Assembly (NCBI RefSeq): GCF_016718685.1
Contig: NZ_JADKCX010000008.1
Location: 62,001-126,000 of the forward strand
Direction: 5' to 3'
From: Haliscomenobacter sp.
Lineage (GTDB): Bacteria > Bacteroidota > Bacteroidia > Chitinophagales > Saprospiraceae
Length of the DNA stretch: 64,000 bases
Positions 28,811 through 38,759 of this stretch are shown piece by piece (the stretch's first letter is position 1; every line of letters starts with the position of its first letter). Under the pieces are notes generated by a model. That model had not been told where the DNA came from and made no database searches. It was given only the letters and a program-made list of their open reading frames with translations. The translations under genes were made by a program, and so were the position numbers.

Positions 28811-30823
28811 TTACAGCTTATTGATGCGAATCAACTCTGGCGCTTGCCCGCTCCGCATCACCCGGATGAAGTAAATCCCAGCCGGGAGTGGTTTCAGGTC
28901 TAACTCTCCCTCGGAAATGCCTGCATCAAATTTTTCACGGTTGAGGATGTTGCCATTGATGTTGAGGATTTCAACAGCTATATCAGTTTCATTACTTCGT
29001 TTTGAAGCATTGAAAATCAAGCGGATCCGATCACGGGTTGGATTGGGATAGGCATAAGTGAAAGGCCTTTCGCCCTTGTTTTTGTCGTTTGCATCAAAGG
29101 TTTCCCCACTTGGTTTCCCTAAAACGGAACTACAGTAGTTAATTTCGAATAGTGCCCCGCTCAGGTCAAGTGCCGCACATACTTTCCCTCCACCCTGAAT
29201 CAGCAGTACATTGAGTTCGCTTAACGGCGTTTCGCTCAGATAGATGGTAAAACTGAGCGAATTGGGAAGGTATAACAGGGTGTGGATACGGTATTTACCC
29301 GGTTGGTAGATGTCAAAACTAGGCCGGTCGTTAACATTCTCGATTACTTTATTGTCACCTGAAGTGAGCAAATAGAGGGTAAAATAACCCGGAGGGATAT
29401 TGGGTTGTTTGCCGACAACGGCCTTCACGTTTACCTTCCCCAAATTTACCAAACAAGGTTGATTTTGGGGAATGAGGGTACCTGCGGATACGGTACAGGC
29501 TAAACAGTTGAGGACGTCGAATACAACTCCATTTCCATCCCAAGCGCCACAATTCACCCCGCCGCCCTGAATCAGTTGTTTGGTAATTGCAGAAACCTGA
29601 GTAGTCCCATAAATGATTCCAGAAAAATCAAACGTAGCCGGGTTGTACACCAGCGTGTGAATGCGGTAACGCCCAGGCGTTTTTACCTTAAATGCTGGAC
29701 CAAAAGATTCTAAATTTTGGATGATCAGATTATCGGTAAAGGTAAGTACGTAAGTGACTTTGAAACCTGCTGGAACTACCGGCGCCTGTAAGGTAGTAGC
29801 TTCTATCAAGGCCGCAATATCACTTATACAAGTCTGAGACTTGATTTTTAGTGTACCCGCCGCCGCTGAACAAACCGGAACACAAGGTTTTACATCAAAA
29901 AGTAAATTTCCCTGCACATTGATCGAGCCGCAATGGTAGTTTTTACCCTGGGATATTCGATCATAAATCTCCCGAACGCTCGTCACTCCAGGCCGAATAC
30001 TTCTCGGGTTGAGCGAGCTAATGTGGTACACCAAGGTGTGAATGCGGTAACGCCCGACCGTGTTAACTGTAAAATCCGGCACTTCTTTAACTTGACTTAC
30101 CACCAGAGAATCCCCTTTGCTGAGGATGTAGCGCAACCGGTAACCAAATGGCACCACCGAAGGAGTACCTACCTTGGCTCGCAACCTCGCCGAACCTGCA
30201 TTCAGGCAGGGGTAATTTCCAAAAAAATCAATACCATCCAGTGTACCAGCCTTGGCTGGGCAAGTGCACGCAGGCACATTAAACACAGCACCATTTAGAT
30301 CCAAAGCGCCGCACAGTTGCCCCCCACCTTGAATGAGTAGTTGATGAATATCTGCGATGCGGGTTTTACCATATTTATCCAGTGTCGCCTCCAAATTATC
30401 CATTGGATTGTATACGAGGGTATGAATGCGATACAGACCTGTTTCAACTTGGATATATTCGATGTAGCGGGGATCGAGAAGGTATTCCCGGGCTGCGGCT
30501 TTAGTGATCACCATGTCTGGCCCGCTGGAAAACACATAAACAACCTTGAATCCGGGAGGAACAATGGGTGCCACGTCAACTACTGCCGTGATATAGGGGC
30601 GATTGATGCCATCATAACAAACCTGACGATACGGTTTGAGTTTACCGGCAGAGGCCACACAAGGAGGTTCAAAGTCATGAAGTGCACTGTTTGAATTCGA
30701 TATTCCACTATTTTCAGCGGATATGGAGCGCACGTATGCTGAGGCATCATCGTCATTTTGTCCTTTTCCGCTGAGTAGAACCAGTAGTAACAATGGAAAC
30801 AAAAGGTAGACTGACGGTTTCAT
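28811..30823 (-). CDS. Secreted four-repeat protein with type IX sorting tail
   Basis: A 670-residue secreted protein of unknown function. After a signal peptide come four tandem units of about 120-130 residues. Each has AGTL or AGKL near the start, then VPPGFKVxYV or a close variant, a GRYRIHTLVY core and a QGGGxxCGALDLNG-like end; Cys pairs recur in every unit. The last ~80 residues (FTYAYPNPTRDRIRL ... PAGIYFIRVMRSG ... INKL) are a Por-secretion-system C-terminal sorting domain, so it leaves the cell by the type IX system. The four units differ enough to be old duplications. An adhesive or matrix role is only a guess. Confidence 0.85.
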   Translation of the reverse strand: MKPSVYLLFPLLLLVLLSGKGQNDDDASAYVRSISAENSGISNSNSALHDFEPPCVASAGKLKPYRQVCYDGINRPYITAVVDVAPIVPPGFKVVYVFSSGPDMVITKAAAREYLLDPRYIEYIQVETGLYRIHTLVYNPMDNLEATLDKYGKTRIADIHQLLIQGGGQLCGALDLNGAVFNVPACTCPAKAGTLDGIDFFGNYPCLNAGSARLRAKVGTPSVVPFGYRLRYILSKGDSLVVSQVKEVPDFTVNTVGRYRIHTLVYHISSLNPRSIRPGVTSVREIYDRISQGKNYHCGSINVQGNLLFDVKPCVPVCSAAAGTLKIKSQTCISDIAALIEATTLQAPVVPAGFKVTYVLTFTDNLIIQNLESFGPAFKVKTPGRYRIHTLVYNPATFDFSGIIYGTTQVSAITKQLIQGGGVNCGAWDGNGVVFDVLNCLACTVSAGTLIPQNQPCLVNLGKVNVKAVVGKQPNIPPGYFTLYLLTSGDNKVIENVNDRPSFDIYQPGKYRIHTLLYLPNSLSFTIYLSETPLSELNVLLIQGGGKVCAALDLSGALFEINYCSSVLGKPSGETFDANDKNKGERPFTYAYPNPTRDRIRLIFNASKRSNETDIAVEILNINGNILNREKFDAGISEGELDLKPLPAGIYFIRVMRSGQAPELIRINKL

Positions 30824-31019
30824 GTTGTCGCATTTAACAGGCTGATAAAGAAAGCCAGTAGCCTGATTTCGATGATAAAATAGCTGATCAAACCTAAGTT
30901 GTATCGTTTATATTAGATTAAAAATGATGAAGATCAGTGGGTGGATTGATTTGAATGTTTATGGTGCGTGAATCTAAGAGGAAATGATTTTTCCCTATTT
31001 TGCAAAAAAAAACAAACAC

Positions 31020-31316
31020 ATGATTCTAGAAGTTGCCACCATTAACATTAAACCGGGCACCAATGCCGATTTTGAAACCAACTTGCAAGCCGCCCAAGCG
31101 GTCATCAGCCAGTCCAAAGGCTACCTCGGCCACCAGTTTCAGCATTGCATCGAAGAACCAACACGTTATGTTTTGCTGATTCGTTGGGCAAGTTTGGAAG
31201 CCCATACCGAAGGGTTTCGCGGTTCCCCATTGTTCCAAGAATGGCGGGCGCTGATCGGCCCTTTTTTCGAAGTGCCCCCTGCGGTGGAGCATTATACCCT
31301 AAAATTTGAAAATTAA
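31020..31316 (+). CDS. Antibiotic biosynthesis monooxygenase (ABM) domain protein
   Basis: A 98-residue dimeric alpha/beta ferredoxin-like fold protein of the ABM family: ILEVATINIKPGTNADFE, then GYLGHQFQHCIEEPTRYVLLIRW, then FRGSPLFQEWRALIGPFF. The start at 31020 is used because it begins the first beta strand; an in-frame codon at 30984 would add 12 unlikely residues. Members are small cofactor-free monooxygenases or haem-handling proteins, and no residue here decides which. It stands alone between two minus-strand genes. Confidence 0.85.
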   Translation: MILEVATINIKPGTNADFETNLQAAQAVISQSKGYLGHQFQHCIEEPTRYVLLIRWASLEAHTEGFRGSPLFQEWRALIGPFFEVPPAVEHYTLKFEN

Positions 31317-31327
31317 GGAACCTGTGG

Positions 31328-31376
31328 CATCCACACCCTCGGTCGCCGAGCGAAGTCGAGGTGCCGGGTGTGGATG
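31328..31376. repeat. Intergenic hairpin repeat
   Basis: CATCCACACCC (31328-31338) and GGGTGTGGATG (31366-31376) form a perfect 11-bp stem enclosing a GC-rich core containing CGCCGAGCGAAGTCGAGG. The layout fits a dispersed palindromic (REP-like) unit. It may also terminate the ABM gene. Confidence 0.55.
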
Positions 31377-31406
31377 ACAAAAATTCCTTACAAATTCCAT
31401 GGACTG

Positions 31407-31922
31407 TTAGGCAAAAAGAAGAATTAAAGTCAATACAATTCCACCCAAAGTAAAATACAAGCCTCTTTTGAACATCGTTGTTTTAGGCATAAACATCCAA
31501 AAAGCGGAAATCACGAAAAACAATAAAGAAAGCCCAAAAAATATGTTGAAGAAATATAAAGGGTCTTCAGTTTTGGCTTTGTGCAAGTGGGTCATTTTTT
31601 CCAAAATAGTTGGCAGTTCTTTTACGGTAAACTCTGCCTTTCCGGTGCTTTTGTTGTAGGTGCCATCGCGAAAATATAGCAAATCTCCTTCGGTTTTGTC
31701 CACTTTGAATTGCCGCATTTTCAACATTTCACCAATTTCCTTTTCATTGGCATTCGGTTTGATCATTTGAACAATCTGCTTCTTCTGCTTTAAAAAGTCA
31801 GTATCCCGAAAGATGAGCAATATTCCACTCAATGCATAAACGGCCATGATGCCCGCGAGAAAAAAACCCAAGTAGCGGTGAATTACCCGCATGTTGTTGC
31901 TAAAGGATGTGTTGGTTGACAT
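31407..31922 (-). CDS. PepSY-like small inner-membrane protein
   Basis: A 171-residue membrane protein. An N-terminal hydrophobic helix follows NNMRVIHRYLGFFLAGIM, a pattern seen in PepSY-associated TM proteins where a His begins the first helix. A soluble ~70-residue domain (KQIVQMIKPNANEKEIGEML ... FTVKELPTILEKMTHLHKAK) follows, then two helices near the C-terminus (FFNIFFGLSLLFFVISAF and the last 20 residues). This is the layout of short PepSY-TM proteins linked to iron uptake or reductase systems. No partner gene is adjacent. Family call is moderate. Confidence 0.7.
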   Translation of the reverse strand: MSTNTSFSNNMRVIHRYLGFFLAGIMAVYALSGILLIFRDTDFLKQKKQIVQMIKPNANEKEIGEMLKMRQFKVDKTEGDLLYFRDGTYNKSTGKAEFTVKELPTILEKMTHLHKAKTEDPLYFFNIFFGLSLLFFVISAFWMFMPKTTMFKRGLYFTLGGIVLTLILLFA

Positions 31923-32026
31923 TATAAATATTGCTTTTGTTGAAAAAATTGATTCCCGGTTGTTGATGATGCAATGTAGATTTACAAAGGAATAAATAAG
32001 TTTTGGTTATTACAATTTGAATGGCT

Positions 32027-32053
32027 ATTATTGTCAGTCTACCTGACAATAAT
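32027..32053. promoter_or_regulatory. Perfect palindrome, operator candidate for the MFS/dehydrogenase operon
   Basis: ATTATTGTCAG (32027-32037), spacer TCTAC, CTGACAATAAT (32043-32053): an 11-bp perfect inverted repeat ending 29 bases before the ATG of the first transporter. The symmetric GTCAG/CTGAC core with AT-rich arms is the style of a GntR- or LacI-type operator. No such regulator gene is in the window. Confidence 0.65.
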
Positions 32054-32082
32054 GTTTAGCTAGGCTGAACTTTCGCAAGAAC

Positions 32083-33399
32083 ATGAATGGAAATTACCGC
32101 TGGCGCATCATTGCACTGCTTTTTTTGGCGACCACCATCAACTACGTGGATCGGCAAGTACTGTCGTTTGTGATGACCGATGATTTGTTCCGAAAAACCA
32201 TTCTGGGGCTTTCACCCGAGGTCGTTTTTTCCGAACAAAACATGCAGGATTTTCGCATCCAGATGGGCTGGATTGATTCGGCGTTTAAGGCCACGTATGC
32301 CCTGGGTTTTTTGTTGGTGGGTTGGTTGATTGATAAAATCGGGACCAAAAAGGGTTTTACCATTGGGATTTTCATCTGGAGCATTGCCAGTGTGTTGTCT
32401 ACCTTTTGTGCCAGCGCTGGGCAGTTTAAAATAGTACGCGCGCTGTTGGGTTTGGGTGAATCCACCAATTTCCCCTCTGCCATGAAAGCCATTTCGGTTT
32501 GGTTCCCCAAAGCGGAGCGCTCCACCGCTACGGGGATTCTCAACGCGGGGTCCAACATGGGCATCATTGTCACGGCGGTATTGATTCCATTTTTGGTGGT
32601 CCAATACGGCTGGCGGGCCTCCTTTTTTATCTCGGCGCTACTGGGCATTCTCATGCTGTTGATCTGGTATTTCAGCTACTCGGAGCCTGAAGAAACCCCC
32701 GCCCTATCCGCCAAAGAATACCATTACATCACCGGGAACATGCGTGGCGAAAAGGCCGAAGTGCTGGAGCCCCAACTGAGTTGGGGTCAACTGCTGCGCT
32801 ACCGCCAGACCTGGGCCTTTATTTTTGGCAAAATTTTCGCCGATCCGGTCTGGTTTTTTTACCTGACCTGGTTGCCCGATTTTTTGAGCACCAATCAACA
32901 ACTGGATCGAAAACTGGATTTGAAAAACTTCGGTATGCCTTTTTTGATCATTTATCTGGTGTCGGATTTGGGCAGTATTTTTTTTGGCTGGCTGGCCACC
33001 CGTTTGATGCAAAAAGGTTGGACGGAAAACGCCGCACGCAAGCTTACTTTGTTGATTTGTGGTAGTCTCGTACTGCCGATCTGGTTTATACCCACGATCC
33101 ACAGTTTCAACCTGATCGTCGCTATGTTTGCCCTGGCGATGGCCGCGCACCAGGGCTGGTCAACCAATGTATACGCTTTGGCCACCACCCTTTTTCCCAA
33201 AAACTCGGTTGGTTCCGCCACTGGTTTGGGTGGATTTTTAGGCGGTAGCATCAGTATGGCAGTGGCCGCCGCTACGGGTTATGTGGTGGCGTACCTGGGC
33301 TACACGCCGATGTTCATTTTTGCCTGTTCTTTCTACTTGATTGGCCTGGTTTGTATGCATTTGACCTTACCAGTTTTGACCAAAATAGAACTCAAGTGA
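32083..33399 (+). CDS. MFS transporter, hexuronate/sugar-acid (ACS) type
   Basis: A 438-residue, 12-helix major facilitator of the anion:cation symporter (ExuT/GudP-like) family. The start WRIIALLFLATTINYVDRQVLSF is characteristic of this group, and RALLGLGESTNFPSAMKAISVWFPKAERSTATG is the family loop 4-5 signature. Such carriers import hexuronates, galactarate/glucarate or related acids with H+. It is the first gene of a three-gene operon with a zinc dehydrogenase 23 bases on and a second MFS carrier. Sugar-acid import is inferred from family; the substrate is not settled. Confidence 0.9.
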   Translation: MNGNYRWRIIALLFLATTINYVDRQVLSFVMTDDLFRKTILGLSPEVVFSEQNMQDFRIQMGWIDSAFKATYALGFLLVGWLIDKIGTKKGFTIGIFIWSIASVLSTFCASAGQFKIVRALLGLGESTNFPSAMKAISVWFPKAERSTATGILNAGSNMGIIVTAVLIPFLVVQYGWRASFFISALLGILMLLIWYFSYSEPEETPALSAKEYHYITGNMRGEKAEVLEPQLSWGQLLRYRQTWAFIFGKIFADPVWFFYLTWLPDFLSTNQQLDRKLDLKNFGMPFLIIYLVSDLGSIFFGWLATRLMQKGWTENAARKLTLLICGSLVLPIWFIPTIHSFNLIVAMFALAMAAHQGWSTNVYALATTLFPKNSVGSATGLGGFLGGSISMAVAAATGYVVAYLGYTPMFIFACSFYLIGLVCMHLTLPVLTKIELK

Positions 33400-33422
33400 G
33401 GAACCTGACCCACACTGCAACC

Positions 33423-34427
33423 ATGAAGGCTGGGGTTTTGCAAAAACCACAGGTCATTGAACTCCGGGACTGTGCCATTCCTGAGCCAGGTGAAGGGGAA
33501 GTACGCATCAAAATGGAATACCTGGGCATTTGTGGTTCGGACGTTTCTATCTACCAGGGGCATCGGGTGAATACCCCTTTACCGCTGATCATCGGCCATG
33601 AAGGCATCGGGCGCATTGAAAAAATGGGGGCAGGGGTGAGTCGCTTTACCATTGGGCAAAGGGTCGTCATTGAACCCAATTTCCCCTGTGGCCATTGCGC
33701 ACTGTGCTGGCAAGGGCGCGGCAACATTTGCCCCCATAAGCGAATTTTTGGCGTACTCGAAACGGGCTGTTTTGCAGAATACGCGGTAGTGCCCGCCCAA
33801 TTTACCTGGGCACTTCCCGATAGCATCGCGGACGAGGATGCGGTTTTGATAGAGCCACTAGCGGTTGCGTTGCATACCTTGTATACCTCCACTGCTCGAC
33901 CCGGAGATAGCATTGCCGTGCTGGGTTTGGGGGCGATTGGTCTTTTGCTCACCCAGTTGGCTTGCCGCATGGGGTATCAAGTCATGGCTTACGACCGGGT
34001 GGAAGGAAAAACCGCCTTGGCCCGGCAATTGGGGGCAAAGGCCATTCCTGCGCAAACCAGCGCGACAGACCTGGCAGACCACTGGCAGCAAGCAAAAGTC
34101 AGCAGTATTTTTGAGTGCGCTGGTGCTGCTCCGGCTTTGAGCATGGCCCTGGAAGCTGCGCCACGCGGGGCAAGTATCGTGGTTGCCGGATTGGCCGACA
34201 AACCCAGTGCCATCAACGAGTTTAGCCTCACCCGGCAAGGCCAACAGGTCTTGAGTTCCATCATTTACCAGCACCCCTTGGACTTTCAGAGAACCATCAC
34301 TTTGTTGGAAAATGGCTTCGTTCAACCGAGTAAAATCATCTCAGCGCAGTATCCTTTTGAGGAATTGCCCAAGGCCATGGATGCAGCTGCCAATGGGCAA
34401 CACAGCAAAATTATCCTACATTTTTAA
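33423..34427 (+). CDS. Zinc-dependent medium-chain dehydrogenase (L-idonate/sorbitol type)
   Basis: A 334-residue cytoplasmic NAD(P)-dependent polyol or sugar-acid dehydrogenase. Catalytic zinc ligands are Cys37 (GICGSD), His59 and Glu60 (GHEGIG). The structural zinc set is Cys89, Cys92, Cys95 and Cys103 (PCGHCALCWQGRGNIC). The Rossmann motif is VLGLGAIGLLL. The ATG at 33423 is chosen because it starts the GroES-like fold at once; a longer in-frame opening at 33351 overlaps the MFS gene. Between two transporters in one operon, it probably oxidises or reduces the imported acid at a secondary alcohol. Confidence 0.92.
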   Translation: MKAGVLQKPQVIELRDCAIPEPGEGEVRIKMEYLGICGSDVSIYQGHRVNTPLPLIIGHEGIGRIEKMGAGVSRFTIGQRVVIEPNFPCGHCALCWQGRGNICPHKRIFGVLETGCFAEYAVVPAQFTWALPDSIADEDAVLIEPLAVALHTLYTSTARPGDSIAVLGLGAIGLLLTQLACRMGYQVMAYDRVEGKTALARQLGAKAIPAQTSATDLADHWQQAKVSSIFECAGAAPALSMALEAAPRGASIVVAGLADKPSAINEFSLTRQGQQVLSSIIYQHPLDFQRTITLLENGFVQPSKIISAQYPFEELPKAMDAAANGQHSKIILHF

Positions 34428-34448
34428 CCTACAATCACCACAAATCGC

Positions 34449-35669
34449 ATGAAACAAACCATATTTTACGGCTGGCGCATCGTACTCGTTGCTTTGATCG
34501 GCCAGTTTTTGAGCGTAGGCTCATTGCTGGTGTATTGCTTTGGCGTCTTTGTCAAACCACTGGCGGAAGCATTCAAGACCGACCGTGGCTCCATCTCGCT
34601 GGCGGTTTCACTGGTGAGTGTAGGGGTGGCCCTCGGTTCCCCTATTGCGGGACGTTTGATCGATAAATTAGGGGGCAAAAAAGTCATCACTTACGCCCTG
34701 ATTGGCATGTCACTGTGTTTGTTTGCACTCTCCAGGGTAAATGGGCCGATCATTTCCTTGTATATTTTTTATTTTCTGGGCGGTTTCATCGGTTCCGGTA
34801 ATTCTCCATTGGCGTATTCGCGGATTGTGGCCAACTGGTTCAATCAACACCGGGCGCTGGCCATCGGCTTGGGCAATGCGGGCGTGGGACTGGGCGCACT
34901 GTTGATTCCCCTTTTGGGTCAATACCTCATCCAGTCTGCCGATTGGCGACAGGTATACATCATCCTGAGTCTGGCCTGTGTGCTGATTGCGCTGCCGATT
35001 GTGTCTTTATTTTTGAAAAACACCCCGGAAGAACTGGGGCAAAAGCCACTGGGAATTATCGACATTTCTTCCCAGCCCAGTAGCGCCATCAGCATTGGTG
35101 CAGCGGCGGCAACGCGCACTTTTTGGCTACTGAGCATGTCCATTTTGTGTGTGGCCATCAGTTGCACGGGCATCATGACCCACCTTGCAGCCATGCTGAC
35201 CGACCGAGGCTTGTCGCCCCAAATTGCGGCCTTTGCGATCTCCTTATTCGGTGGTGCTTCCTTGTTGGGCCGCATCGCCAATGGTTTTTTGGCCGATCGG
35301 TTTCATCCGCCGCTGGTGGCTGCGGGTATTTTTTCGGGCGCAGCCATCGGCATCTTGTTGCTGTGGTTGTACCCCACTGGTTTTACGGTTTATCTGGCTA
35401 CGGTGATGATCGGTTTGGCGATGGGTGCTGAGTCGGACATCATGCCCTATATGGTGAGCCGGTATTTTGGGATGCGTTCGATGGGTACGGTGTACGGATT
35501 TGTGTTTTCGGCGTATACGGTTGGGGCGGCACTGGGGCCGCTGTTATTTGGGATTGGTTTTGACCAAACGGGGTCTTACCAATGGCCCTTGCTCATCGGC
35601 CTGGGTTTGATGATTTTGGCCATTGCGTTGATGTGGCTTTTAAAAGGAAAGGAGCAGCAGGAAGGATAA
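34449..35669 (+). CDS. MFS transporter, monocarboxylate/oxalate-formate type
   Basis: A 406-residue, 12-helix carrier that begins with FYGWRIVLVALIGQF, typical of the monocarboxylate-porter/OFA-like MFS group. GRLIDKLGGKKV is the loop 2-3 motif, and the central loop is short. It is the third gene of the operon, 21 bases after the dehydrogenase. Pairing an uptake-type carrier with an MCT-like carrier around a dehydrogenase suggests import of one acid and movement of a second, but direction and substrate are inference. Confidence 0.88.
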   Translation: MKQTIFYGWRIVLVALIGQFLSVGSLLVYCFGVFVKPLAEAFKTDRGSISLAVSLVSVGVALGSPIAGRLIDKLGGKKVITYALIGMSLCLFALSRVNGPIISLYIFYFLGGFIGSGNSPLAYSRIVANWFNQHRALAIGLGNAGVGLGALLIPLLGQYLIQSADWRQVYIILSLACVLIALPIVSLFLKNTPEELGQKPLGIIDISSQPSSAISIGAAAATRTFWLLSMSILCVAISCTGIMTHLAAMLTDRGLSPQIAAFAISLFGGASLLGRIANGFLADRFHPPLVAAGIFSGAAIGILLLWLYPTGFTVYLATVMIGLAMGAESDIMPYMVSRYFGMRSMGTVYGFVFSAYTVGAALGPLLFGIGFDQTGSYQWPLLIGLGLMILAIALMWLLKGKEQQEG

Positions 35670-35777
35670 ATAGCAAAAAAATGTATGGTGGGTGGAGATT
35701 TACTGCGGATCGCGGGCCCGCGGTAGGCGGGTGCTGGCCCTTTCCATTTCTATATTTAAGCAATCAATACAAACCAT

Positions 35778-36203
35778 ATGCAATTCGATCCAAACAATCC
35801 CATCATTCAGCTCTGCGTGGAAGGCATGCGCCTGGAAGGAGAAGGAAAAACAGCGGAAGCGTCCGAATTATTCCAACGTGCCTGGGAGGAGTCCAGTAAT
35901 GATTTTGAAAAATTTACTTCGGCGCATTATGTGGCCCGGCATCAACAAAGTGTAGAGGACAAGCTGAAATGGGATGAAATTGCCTTGATTTCGGCCTTGA
36001 AGATCAATGACGAATCGATGAAAGCAAGTTACCCTTCGCTTTACCTCAATATTGCCAAGGGGTACGAAGATTTGCAGGATTTTGATCAGGCTATAAAAAA
36101 TTACCACTTAGCACAATCTTTTATCCATTTTCTGCCCGACGACGGGTATGGCCAACTGGTAAAAAATGGAATCACCAATGGGATTACCCGCGTTACAGTG
36201 TGA
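35778..36203 (+). CDS. TPR-like hypothetical protein
   Basis: A 141-residue soluble protein composed of helix pairs: PIIQLCVEGMRLEGEGKTAEASELFQRAWEE, then a central pair, then YLNIAKGYEDLQDFDQAIKNYHLA, which reads as two to three tetratricopeptide repeats. It has no catalytic motif, signal peptide or membrane segment. It stands alone between the transporter operon and the serine hydrolase. A protein-protein interaction role is likely; nothing more can be said. Confidence 0.75.
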   Translation: MQFDPNNPIIQLCVEGMRLEGEGKTAEASELFQRAWEESSNDFEKFTSAHYVARHQQSVEDKLKWDEIALISALKINDESMKASYPSLYLNIAKGYEDLQDFDQAIKNYHLAQSFIHFLPDDGYGQLVKNGITNGITRVTV

Positions 36204-36316
36204 GTTTGCAAAAAAACGGCAAACCAGTTAACTTGTGCGATGAGGACGCCATCGGTGGTCGTTTGTAACTCCATCAGCATCGCCAAAACACCTTATTCAC
36301 ATCAGATAAACCAATC

Positions 36317-37669
36317 ATGAAACACCTCATCATCCTTGTTGTAAGCGCGTTATGTTCCATTAATGCACAAGCACAAAAAGCCCTTCCCGAAGACGTAACC
36401 AAAAGCATCCAGGCCCGCATCGAATATGGCTATTCCCCCAGCATTGTGGTGGGGATTATCGACAAAGACGGGCCGCAATATTCTGTTTGGCACCAAAACC
36501 ATTGTGGCCGAGCCGGTGAATGAGCACCATTTATGAAATCGGCTCTATCTCTAAAACCTTCACCGGCATCCTGCTGGCGCAAATGGTGTTGGCTGGACAA
36601 CTCAAAACCGATGACCCTGCGCAACAATACCTGCCTGCAACCGTAACCTTGCCCACCAGGGGTGAAAAACAAATTACCCTCGGGCATTTGTCCGACCATA
36701 GTTCTGGACTTCCCGGCATGCCCAATAACTTTGACCCAAAAGATCCGGCCAACCCTTTTGCCGATTATACAGTGGATCAGATGTACACCTTTTTGAAGGG
36801 CTACACCCTAACCCGGGACATTGGCGCAGGATACGAATACTCCAACCTGGCGCAGGGATTATTGGGACATATCCTCTCGCTCAAAGCGGGCAAATCGTAT
36901 GAAGCACTAATGGTCAGCAAGATTGCCAAACCCCCTGAGGATGAAAGCAACCAAAATTACCTTTGATGAAAAAATGAAACAAAACCTGGCGATGGGTCAT
37001 AGTGAGGGTGCTCAGGTGGCCAATTGGGACATCCCCACGCTGGCCGGTGCTGGTGCCATCCGCAGTTCCTTACACGATATGTTGATCTACATGGCGGCCA
37101 ATCTGGGTTTGAAAAAAAGTAAAATCTATCCTGCCATGCAATTGAGCCACCAGGCTCGACACGACAAAGCAGGCCGAGGCACCCGCGTTGGCCTGGGCTG
37201 GCACATTTCCAAAGGTGCCGAGGGCGACGTGATCTGGCACAATGGCGGGACGGGCGGGTACAAAACTTTTTCCGGCTTTGTCAAAGAAACGGGCAAAGGA
37301 GTAGTCGTGTTGACCAACTCGAATAAAGGGGCTGATGACATTGGTTTTCGTTTGCTCAACTCGGCAGCCAAGCTGATCGAAGTCAAAAAGCCAGACCCGG
37401 TTGTCATCGTTGAAGCATCGATTTTGGAATCCTACGTGGGTACTTATGAGCTTGCGCCTGCTTTTAACATCGTCATCACCCGTGACGGAACCCGTCTATT
37501 TCTTCAGGCTACCGGGCAACCAAAGGTGGAATTGTTTGCCAAAACGGATACCGAATTTTTCCTGAAGGTGGTGGAGGCAAAAGTAACTTTTAGCGCCAAA
37601 GATGGCAAAGTTGAAATTATGACCTTGTTTCAAGGCGGGCAGGCGATGCCGTGGAAACGGATCAATTAA
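36317..37669 (+). pseudogene. Secreted serine hydrolase (class C beta-lactamase family), multiple frameshifts
   Basis: A beta-lactamase/penicillin-binding-protein-like hydrolase of about 450 residues, in three frames. The signal peptide ends at NAQAQ. SISKTF (SxxK, about 36550) carries the nucleophile, YEYSN gives the YxN motif, and HNGGTGG (about 37240) replaces KTG. A C-terminal DUF3471-like lipocalin domain starts near LESYVGTYELAP. Shifts: near 36490 and 36530, where FGTKTIVAEPVNEH and TIYEIGSIS fall in different frames, and near 36940, where a C5 run needs one fewer C to give AKPLRMKATKITF. All active-site motifs are kept, so the gene may be functional with sequencing errors. Substrate unknown; many such proteins are esterases or D-aminopeptidases. 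Confidence 0.8.
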
Positions 37670-37811
37670 AATCAACGTAATTTGTCCTTGCCTTGAGCGC
37701 AACGATTGCCTTGTTTTTAGTGTCATCAAAGCAGACAAACCTAATCCATCAAAATGAACTGGAACATCTACTTGCCACAGACGCCTTGTCCACCTTTAGC
37801 CTGATAGAAAC

Positions 37812-38682
37812 ATGAACGATTGGGCAAAACTCAAAGATGTTTTGGCAACAAAAAGCCCTGTGCTCAATCGGAGGAAAAAATCTACGCTGTGTTGTTGGCG
37901 GGCTTTTTGTGTTTCTGTTCCTGCTCTTTTTCCAACCTTTTGGCGTAAACAATTACAATACGAAGGAGACGATTACCCTGGAATTCTTCCTAGCCATCTT
38001 GCTCATGTGGCTGGTGGTCAGTCTGCTTTTGGCCTTTAATGAATTCCTTATTTTTCCTCTGGTTGTCAAACAGCCCAATCGGGGAAAAATGCTGTCGTGG
38101 ATCATCTGGTCGATGCTTTGGCTGGGCAGTGGGGTCTTCCTTTTTTACAATTATTTAGGCGCATGGCACGATTTCCGACTGAGCAGCTATGTTGAATTTT
38201 TGGCCAATATCAGTGCTTTGAGCCTGTTTCCACTAGGAGGTTTGTTCTTGTACCTCAAAATCCGGGAACTCCGTAAGGCATTGGAATTGGACCATCCCTA
38301 TACTTACCGGGCCGGAGAGGATGAATTTTTACTGGTTTTTACCGCCGAAAATCAAAAAGACCACTTTACCCTGCCTTTAAAGCTGTTGCTGTTCATTGAA
38401 TCCGACGACAACTATGTTTCCATTCACCACCTGCAAGATGCCCGGGTTACGAAAACACTTTTCCGCAAGAGTTTAAAAAGTATCCAGGAAGAAGCCCTTC
38501 ACCCGGCCTTGTTGCGCTGCCACCGTTCCTATCTGATCAACCTCAGCCACCTGCAACAAATCCACGGAAACCGCAACAAACTGAAAGTTTTCCTCAATCA
38601 TGTCAAAGACCCTATACCTGTATCCCGGCAATACATGGACTCCATCTTTGCACTGGTTTCCCAATCGTCCCAAATAGGCTGA
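37812..38682 (+). CDS. Membrane-anchored LytTR transcriptional regulator, frameshift at N-terminus
   Basis: A one-component regulator. A cytoplasmic start (MNDWAKLKDVLATKSPVLNR) is followed by four hydrophobic helices (about residues 30-150), then a LytTR DNA-binding domain at the end: LLLFIESDDNYVSIHH, HPALLRCHRSYLINLSHLQQI, IPVSRQYMDSIFALV. The long frame begins at 37837, but the ATG at 37812 in another frame supplies the proper start, and a one-base change in the A6 run near 37880 joins them. Membrane LytTR proteins of Bacteroidota typically respond to an envelope signal without a kinase. It is followed by a hydrophobic protein, 78 bases away, that may be its partner. Confidence 0.82.
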
Positions 38683-38759
38683 TTTCACCCCAAACGAGCA
38701 ATTTTTGATCACCTGAGCCCATTTTCTGGCGTCATTGGGGAAACAAAAATTGAAAAACG

